Part shown: positions 35,601-40,525 of the stretch, in pieces
Numbering within the stretch: position 1 is the stretch's first letter
How the letters are laid out: each line of letters starts with the position of its first letter
Origin: Paenibacillus sp. oral taxon 786 str. D14
GTDB lineage: Bacteria > Bacillota > Bacilli > Paenibacillales > Paenibacillaceae
Assembly (NCBI RefSeq): GCF_000159955.1
Contig: NZ_GG695982.1
Location: 66,001-106,525, forward strand
Length of the DNA: 40,525 bases
Direction of reading: 5' to 3'
The notes under the pieces: model-generated
The model's database searches: none
The model's input: only the letters and a program-made list of their open reading frames with translations
What the model was told of the DNA's origin: nothing
Program-made: the position numbers and the translations under genes

Positions 35601-36485
35601 ATGGGAAATCTCTCTTATAAAACACAAAGAAAAATAATCATGATTTGCTTTTTGACGATTCCGCTGGCAATGCTTCTACTTTTCACCTATTATCCTGCGG
35701 TACGTCTCGTATATTTGAGCTTCACCAGCTGGGACGGGATCAGTTCCGATATAAGCTGGATCGGGCTCGAAAACTATAAAGAGGTTTTTTTGAATCCGGA
35801 TCTGTTCGGCGTATTTCTGCATCAGATTCCTTATGCGCTTATCGGCATTATTCAAAACGTGATTGCGATTCTGTTCGCAGTGATTCTAAATTCGAAATTA
35901 CGAGGGAGAAACTTCTTCCGTGTGCTGATGTTTCTGCCCTATATCATGAATGCTGTTGCCGTTGCCTTCATGTTCCAGTATGTACTCGATACAACGAACG
36001 GTTCGTTGAACGGCATTCTGGGCTTGCTCGGACTTGATTCCTGGCAGCAGAGCTGGCTGGGCAACGAATCCTTGGTCAACTTCTCGTTGGCTTCGATCAG
36101 TATGTGGAGATTTATGGGCTACAACATGGTCATATATATCGGAGCGCTGCAGGCGATTCCGGGAGATATTTACGAGGCTGCCAAAATTGACGGAAGCGGA
36201 CGCTTTCAAACGCTGTGGTATATTACCATCCCGAACATCACCAAAATAATTCAACTGAACATGTTCCTGACCTTAAGCGGCGCATTGGCGATCTTCGATC
36301 TGCCGTATGTCCTGACTAAGGGCGGACCGGCTGGGGCGAGCCAGACCTTCCTGCTGAAGACCACGGAAACCGCATTCCAGTTCAATAACTTTGGTCTTGC
36401 ATCAGCCATGAGCGTCGTTCTACTGTTGATGACGATCTTCATCTTGGGTCTCCAAAATTCAGTCATCAACGGGAAGGGGGAATAA
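35601..36485 (+). CDS. ABC sugar importer permease (MalF/UgpA/MsmF type)
   Basis: ATG at 35601 is preferred to GTG at 35592, which overlaps the GGAG ribosome site. The 294-residue protein has six membrane segments and the EAA loop IYEAAKIDGSGRFQTLWYITIP (about residues 190-211, split here by the usual conserved Gly). It pairs with the next permease, three bases downstream. Confidence 0.9.
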   Translation: MGNLSYKTQRKIIMICFLTIPLAMLLLFTYYPAVRLVYLSFTSWDGISSDISWIGLENYKEVFLNPDLFGVFLHQIPYALIGIIQNVIAILFAVILNSKLRGRNFFRVLMFLPYIMNAVAVAFMFQYVLDTTNGSLNGILGLLGLDSWQQSWLGNESLVNFSLASISMWRFMGYNMVIYIGALQAIPGDIYEAAKIDGSGRFQTLWYITIPNITKIIQLNMFLTLSGALAIFDLPYVLTKGGPAGASQTFLLKTTETAFQFNNFGLASAMSVVLLLMTIFILGLQNSVINGKGE

Positions 36486-36488
36486 CTG

Positions 36489-37319
36489 ATGTCATTGAAA
36501 AAATTCGACCCGATTCAGCTGCTAAAGTACATCTTCCTTATAGTCGGCGCATTCGTTGTGCTCTTTCCCCCCTATGTAGTGTTAGTGAATGCATTTAAAA
36601 AAGATACCGAGGGCTCCAATCCGTTTGCCCTTCCGGAAAGCTTCTTGAATTTCTCGAACTTTATAGATGCCATTGAACGGGCGGATATCTTCCACGCCTT
36701 CGGCAATACGCTCGTCATTGTGGTCGTCACGCTGATCGGAAATATTATCCTCGGCACTATGGTGGCTTACGCACTGGGACGCATTGATTTTAAAGGGAAG
36801 GCGGTGATCCTGGGAGCGTTTTTGTTCGCAACCATCATCCCTACGATTACTACCCAAGTCGTAGTATTCTCGATCATCAAGGCCTTGGGGCTATATAATT
36901 CGCTGTCTGCTCCGATCTTGCTGTTCATAGGCGCGGACGTCATTCAAATCTATATTTATCTGCAATTTATCAAGAACATCCCTTATGAGCTGGATGAGAG
37001 CGCCATGATGGACGGTGCCAGCCTGTTCCGTATTTACCGTACGATCATCTTCCCGCTGCTTGGTCCGGCTACAGCGACACTTGTGATTCTGAAGACGATC
37101 AATATTTACAATGAGCTGTATATCCCGGTTCTGTATATGCCTAAGCAGGAGCTGGTGGTCGTGTCCACCTCGATCATGCGTTTTGCCGGTAATAACCAGG
37201 CCCAGTGGACTTATATATGCGCAGCGATTTTGATCATTATGATTCCTACGATTTTGCTGTACCTGTTCCTGCAGAAGTATATTTTCTCCGGTGTAACCAG
37301 CGGTGCGGTAAAAGGATAG
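36489..37319 (+). CDS. ABC sugar importer permease (MalG/UgpE/MsmG type)
   Basis: The start lies three bases after the previous stop, behind GGGGGAA. The 276-residue protein has six membrane segments, an EAA loop (ELDESAMMDGASLFRIYRTI) and the family end IFSGVTSGAVKG. With the two previous genes it makes an importer lacking its own ATPase. Confidence 0.9.
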   Translation: MSLKKFDPIQLLKYIFLIVGAFVVLFPPYVVLVNAFKKDTEGSNPFALPESFLNFSNFIDAIERADIFHAFGNTLVIVVVTLIGNIILGTMVAYALGRIDFKGKAVILGAFLFATIIPTITTQVVVFSIIKALGLYNSLSAPILLFIGADVIQIYIYLQFIKNIPYELDESAMMDGASLFRIYRTIIFPLLGPATATLVILKTINIYNELYIPVLYMPKQELVVVSTSIMRFAGNNQAQWTYICAAILIIMIPTILLYLFLQKYIFSGVTSGAVKG

Positions 37320-37359
37320 TCCATAAGCAAACATCACATGAGAACAGGATGAGTAGAGA

Positions 37360-38646
37360 ATGAGACCTACAGAATTTATTACCCGCCAGGGCCACAGGCT
37401 CATTGTTGGGGAAAGGCCTTTCCGGTTTGGCGGACCCAATATTTATTGGCTTGGATTGGATGAAAATGTAGATGGCGTAGACTGGCCGACCCCTTTCCGG
37501 GTCAGGGATGCGCTGGATACAGCAGTTAGAATGGGTGCGACTGTGGTGCGTTCTCATACCTTGGGTGCTTCGCAGGGCTGTGAAAAGGCAATATCTCCAG
37601 CGCGGGGTGAGTATAATGAAGAAGCCTTGCGCAGAGTGGATTTTGCGATCAAGGAGGCCGGGGACCGAGGACTTCGCCTCATCATTCCCTTTGTCTGCAA
37701 CTGGAACTACTATCATGGCGGCAAATCCACATTTACCGCATGGAGAGGATTAGATGATCCCGAGCTGTTTTATTCTGACCGGGAGGTGATTGCAGACTTT
37801 AAGAGCTATATCGATTTCCTTCTAAACCGGAAAAACACGTATACTGGTCTTGCTTATAAGGATGACCCGACGATTCTTGCCTGGGAACTCGGGAACGAGC
37901 TCAACGGTGCCTCGCTGGAGTGGGTGGAGGAGATCGCGAATTTTATAAAGCTGGTCGATCCTAATCACCTTGTGGCCCACGGCAAGCAATTCGGATTGGA
38001 ACAGGACAAGCTGCATATTTCGAGCCTGGATATCCTCGATGTACACTATTATCCTGCTAATGACGCGGAAATGCTTGCAGACGCGGAAGAAGTCGCGAAG
38101 GCGGGTAAGGTATATATCAATGGAGAATTCGGCTGGCCGGATTGTGATTTGGAGGCTTTCCTGGCGTGTGCCGAGCAGCACGATATCATTTCCGGAACTC
38201 TGTTCTGGTCGCTGTTTGGCCATCATGACCGTGGCGGATACGTTCAACACTTTGACGGCTTCTCCGTGCATTATCCGGGAACCGGAGTCAATGGAGAGGT
38301 TAAGTCAAGGATTCAGAATCTGCGCAGGCATGCGTTTGCGATGAGTGGTCTTGCTGTACCGACGGAGGCTGCGCCTGCGGCACCGGATTGGATCCATGCC
38401 GAAAGGGGAGGGCTTGCCTTCCGCAGAGTGGCCGGAGCGGCCTATTATACGGTGGAGAAATCGGTAGGCGGTGAGCAGGGCCCTTGGAGAACCGTTTATG
38501 AGCAGCGGGCAGCCGATGATGCAGTTGTGTGGCTGGACCCGACCCGTGTACAATCCGTATCCGCTTATTATCGCGTCCGAGGAATCAATGTAGAGGGAGT
38601 AGCAGGTCCCTATTCCAAAATCCTGCTATCCGAGCCGTTTAAATAA
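37360..38646 (+). CDS. cytoplasmic GH5 mannanase/mannosidase-like enzyme with FN3 tail
   Basis: The 428-residue protein has no signal peptide. Its GH5 barrel (about 1-345) carries the acid/base E180 in WELGNELNG and the nucleophile E256 in INGEFGW, closely matching the motifs of the secreted mannanase at 12274 (shared features include YKDDPTILAWE and the GGYVQH segment). The last 80 or so residues form an FN3-like domain, again as in the secreted enzyme. It is 40 bp after the importer permease and probably in the same operon, so it should act on imported manno-oligosaccharides. An FN3 domain on a cytoplasmic enzyme is unusual and suggests descent from a secreted form. Confidence 0.88.
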   Translation: MRPTEFITRQGHRLIVGERPFRFGGPNIYWLGLDENVDGVDWPTPFRVRDALDTAVRMGATVVRSHTLGASQGCEKAISPARGEYNEEALRRVDFAIKEAGDRGLRLIIPFVCNWNYYHGGKSTFTAWRGLDDPELFYSDREVIADFKSYIDFLLNRKNTYTGLAYKDDPTILAWELGNELNGASLEWVEEIANFIKLVDPNHLVAHGKQFGLEQDKLHISSLDILDVHYYPANDAEMLADAEEVAKAGKVYINGEFGWPDCDLEAFLACAEQHDIISGTLFWSLFGHHDRGGYVQHFDGFSVHYPGTGVNGEVKSRIQNLRRHAFAMSGLAVPTEAAPAAPDWIHAERGGLAFRRVAGAAYYTVEKSVGGEQGPWRTVYEQRAADDAVVWLDPTRVQSVSAYYRVRGINVEGVAGPYSKILLSEPFK

Positions 38647-38654
38647 TAGTTAGA

Positions 38655-38681
38655 AGCCTGCCCGGCGAGCCGCGGCGGGCT
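38655..38681 (+). terminator. weak hairpin after the GH5 gene
   Basis: AGCCTGCC (38655-38662) pairs with GGCGGGCT (38674-38681) including one G-T pair. Only a short T stretch follows, so termination is uncertain. Confidence 0.35.
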
Positions 38682-38707
38682 TCATGCATGCTGCGGCCCT
38701 TGCAGGT

Positions 38708-38736
38708 TTGACAAGCCGTCGCGCTTCTCCTATGCT
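38708..38736 (+). promoter_or_regulatory. strong sigma-A promoter of the 50-residue gene
   Basis: A perfect TTGACA (38708-38713), 17 bp, TATGCT (38731-38736), about 39 bp before the start codon. Confidence 0.8.
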
Positions 38737-38774
38737 TATGCACCAGAGGGATTTTCAAGAAGGAGATGATAGGA

Positions 38775-38927
38775 ATGTACGGTGGTGGATTGCCGTTTGA
38801 AGAAGTAGCTGCGCAGCAGTTGAATGAACGCTTGGAGAAGGGGGAAGCAAGAGAACCACGCCATTTCTATACGTTTGGGAGCGGATTAACCGAAGCCACA
38901 ACACGTCATAAAGATCTTGATGAATAA
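38775..38927 (+). CDS. 50-residue hypothetical protein
   Basis: The ATG is nine bases after AGAAGGAGA and has a well-formed promoter of its own. The peptide is soluble and charged: a Gly-rich start (MYGGGLPFEEV), a helical Glu/Gln/Leu segment, then HFYTFGSGLTEATTRHKDLDE. No cysteine pair, membrane segment or signal peptide is seen. Promoter and ribosome site make expression likely; I do not recognise the family. Confidence 0.6.
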   Translation: MYGGGLPFEEVAAQQLNERLEKGEAREPRHFYTFGSGLTEATTRHKDLDE

Positions 38928-38934
38928 AGGACTG

Positions 38935-39276
38935 TCAGGTTCGGACTCCGCTTTCCACCGAAATGAGATTAACTTGGCTTTTTAGAGCAGCCAGTTCCCG
39001 AGTGAGCGTCCCTTCGTCCTTGACCTCAATGGCTCGCGAATTTTGCCAAATCAAATCCACTTCCGAATGGGAAATCACTGCTTTAGGGATCTCATTTATA
39101 CGCTTCGCAATGGCTCGCTCCAGCGAATTCGCCGAATGTTCTGCCTGCTGCTAGTGCCGGGCAAGGGAAGCGTACGTGTTTCATCCAATGAGGATTGTAT
39201 CTACCGTATTGTAGTACGCTTCATCGGAAACCACCCCGTCCACAGACAACTGCATGGTGAGAATTACGTTCCCCAT
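38935..39276 (-). pseudogene. dihydrofolate reductase-like (RibD C-terminal family) gene, decayed
   Basis: Read on the minus strand from ATG at 39276 (behind TAGGAG), one frame gives MGNVILTMQLSVDGVVSDEA, then YYNTVDTILIG, a stop (39181-39183), NTYASLARH, a second stop (39151-39153), and about 71 further codons including RINEIPKAVISHSEVDLIWQ and TLTRELAALKSQ, ending SVESGVRT at a stop at 38935. This order of motifs is that of the DHFR/RibD-like reductase family. Two in-frame stops, a missing stretch between SDEA and YYNT, and a lost C-terminal third show that it is dead. Confidence 0.8.
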
Positions 39277-39392
39277 CCTGTGTTCAACTCCTAACCTGAA
39301 ATATTATGAGACAGCCTGCCTAGATATAGACGAATCGACAGATGAAAATTCATCGGTTTCCGGCCATCCCGGTGTATCCTTCATATTTACCG

Positions 39393-39416
39393 ACCCTGAC
39401 ATAATGCTGTCAGGGT
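39393..39416. promoter_or_regulatory. 9-bp-arm palindrome upstream of the UvrA-like gene, with TATAAT
   Basis: ACCCTGACA (39393-39401) and TGTCAGGGT (39408-39416) form a perfect inverted repeat with a 6-bp spacer. A consensus TATAAT follows at 39424-39429, and the only -35-like hexamer (CTGACA, inside the palindrome) is 22 bp away, longer than normal. GACCCT-type palindromes are typical of TipA/Mta-like MerR activators, which act on promoters with long spacers. The regulator gene is not in the window. Confidence 0.55.
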
Positions 39417-39473
39417 ACTTCTATATAATGAGCTTTAAGGAAAAGTCAAAACGATACAGGAACGGTGAACCTG

Positions 39474-40525
39474 ATGGATTCGAATCAATATATCAATCTT
39501 GTAGGCTTAAAGGAAAATAACTTAAAAAATATAACCCTCTCTATTCCCAAAAAGAAAATCACTGTTTTCACGGGCGTTTCCGGTTCCGGAAAGTCATCCA
39601 TCGTGTTCGACACGATCAGCAAGGAAGCCCAGCGTCAATTAAATCAAACCTTTACGGCGTATATTCAAAATCGAATGCCCACCTACAGTCAACCCGACGC
39701 ATTGTCCATTGAGAATCTGTCTCCGGCCGTGGTGATCGATCAGAAGCGATTAGGCGGAAACGTACGTTCAACGCTGGGTACGGTCACGGACACTTACGCT
39801 TTGCTGCGATTATTATTTTCCCGGATCGGGCAACCCTTCATAGGCGAATCGGATGTTTTTTCCTTCAATAATCCGAAGGGGATGTGTCCGAAGTGTCAGG
39901 GAATGGGGCGGAGGGTGGAGCCCGATATAGAGAAGCTGTTTGATAAAACTAAATCACTGAATGAAGGCGCGATTTTGTTCTCCACCTTCTCCGCGGGGAC
40001 CTGGTATTGGCAGAAACATCTCGTCTCGGGCTTATTCGATCCGGATAAAAAGCTGATGGATTACACGGAGACCGAGTGGCAAATGTTGCTTTACGGCAAA
40101 GACAAGAAAATCGTACTCCCCTTAAAAAACGAACCCGCCAAGTATTTCGAAGGGGTTATTAACCGATTTAGACGCATGTTTTTGGAAAAAGAGATCCATC
40201 AATTATCAAACAATGTCAAGAAGTTTATTACCATAACCCATTGCAAGGCATGTAATGGAACCCGGTTAAGCCACGAGGTATTAAATTGCAAAATAAATGG
40301 TTATAACATCGCCCAGTTCGCCGCTATGGAAATAGGCGAGTTGTTAAAGGTCATTGAAGCCATAAATGATCCTATAGCCAAACCGATCATTTCCAATCTG
40401 TCCATTCGGTTGCATCATCTTGTAGATATGGGGCTCTATTATCTTTCGCTCAACCGGGAAACATCAACCTTGTCCGGCGGCGAATCGCAACGCGTAAAAC
40501 TGATACGGCATCTGAACAGCAGTCT
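39474..40525 (+). CDS. UvrA-like ABC ATPase (drug-resistance type), 3' end outside window
   Basis: The frame is open from ATG 39474 to the right edge (350 codons). It has a Walker A motif, GVSGSGKSS, at residues 34-42; a UvrA-style first zinc module, CPKCQGMG, near 140; a second Cys pair, CKACNGTR, near 260; and the ABC signature LSGGESQRVKL near 340. The short insertion between Walker A and signature fits the compact UvrA-like proteins linked to drug resistance rather than full repair UvrA. The start has only a weak ribosome site (AACGGTG). The MerR-type palindrome upstream supports induction by a small molecule. Confidence 0.85.
   Translation, partial: MDSNQYINLVGLKENNLKNITLSIPKKKITVFTGVSGSGKSSIVFDTISKEAQRQLNQTFTAYIQNRMPTYSQPDALSIENLSPAVVIDQKRLGGNVRSTLGTVTDTYALLRLLFSRIGQPFIGESDVFSFNNPKGMCPKCQGMGRRVEPDIEKLFDKTKSLNEGAILFSTFSAGTWYWQKHLVSGLFDPDKKLMDYTETEWQMLLYGKDKKIVLPLKNEPAKYFEGVINRFRRMFLEKEIHQLSNNVKKFITITHCKACNGTRLSHEVLNCKINGYNIAQFAAMEIGELLKVIEAINDPIAKPIISNLSIRLHHLVDMGLYYLSLNRETSTLSGGESQRVKLIRHLNSS

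Overview
The window looks like a low-to-mid GC Gram-positive chromosome, most probably Paenibacillus or a close relative. The evidence is strong AGGAGG-type ribosome sites with frequent TTG/GTG starts, three C-terminal SLH domains on a very large secreted enzyme, LplB/LplC/LplA-type sugar importers paired with a YesM/YesN-type two-component system, LacI and AraC regulators, and CcpA-type cre sites. The genus is an inference from this style; no rRNA or other marker gene is present.

Layout. (1) 1-2711: a VWA protein entering from the left edge, a DUF262 protein and a small coiled-coil protein. (2) 2712-8280: a mixed accessory stretch with a secreted GLUG-repeat protein fused out of frame to a TPR protein, a small membrane protein, a decayed XRE regulator and a secreted CBM5/12 plus lysozyme-like protein. 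(3) 8231-29978: a beta-mannan utilisation locus. It has a LacI repressor divergent from a mannobiose 2-epimerase and a mannosylglucose phosphorylase, a 1873-residue SLH-anchored GH5 mannanase, an AraC regulator divergent from a GH2 beta-mannosidase plus GH130 pair, an ABC importer (two permeases and a lipoprotein) and a YesN/YesM two-component system. (4) 30015-38646: a second mannoside block with an intracellular clan GH-A glycosidase, a truncated GH130 fused to a permease tail, a second LacI regulator, a second importer and a cytoplasmic GH5-FN3 enzyme. (5) 38775-40525: a 50-residue protein, a decayed DHFR-like gene on the minus strand, and a UvrA-like ABC protein running off the right edge behind a MerR/TipA-style palindrome.

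How it works together (inference from families). The cell-wall mannanase cuts mannan outside the cell. The importers take in manno-oligosaccharides, with ATPases supplied from elsewhere because none is encoded here. Mannobiose is epimerised to mannosylglucose and phosphorolysed to mannose-1-phosphate plus glucose, while GH2, GH130, GH5 and the unassigned GH-A enzyme trim other oligosaccharides. Near-identical repeats built on ATTTTGTT sit on the epimerase and mannanase promoters, and full-consensus cre sites sit before the mannanase and before the second importer, so specific repression and carbon catabolite repression both look likely.

A recurring theme is gene decay by deletion. Separate scars occur near 5.0 kb (GLUG/TPR), 6.95 kb (XRE), 32.34 kb (GH130/permease) and 38.9-39.3 kb (DHFR).
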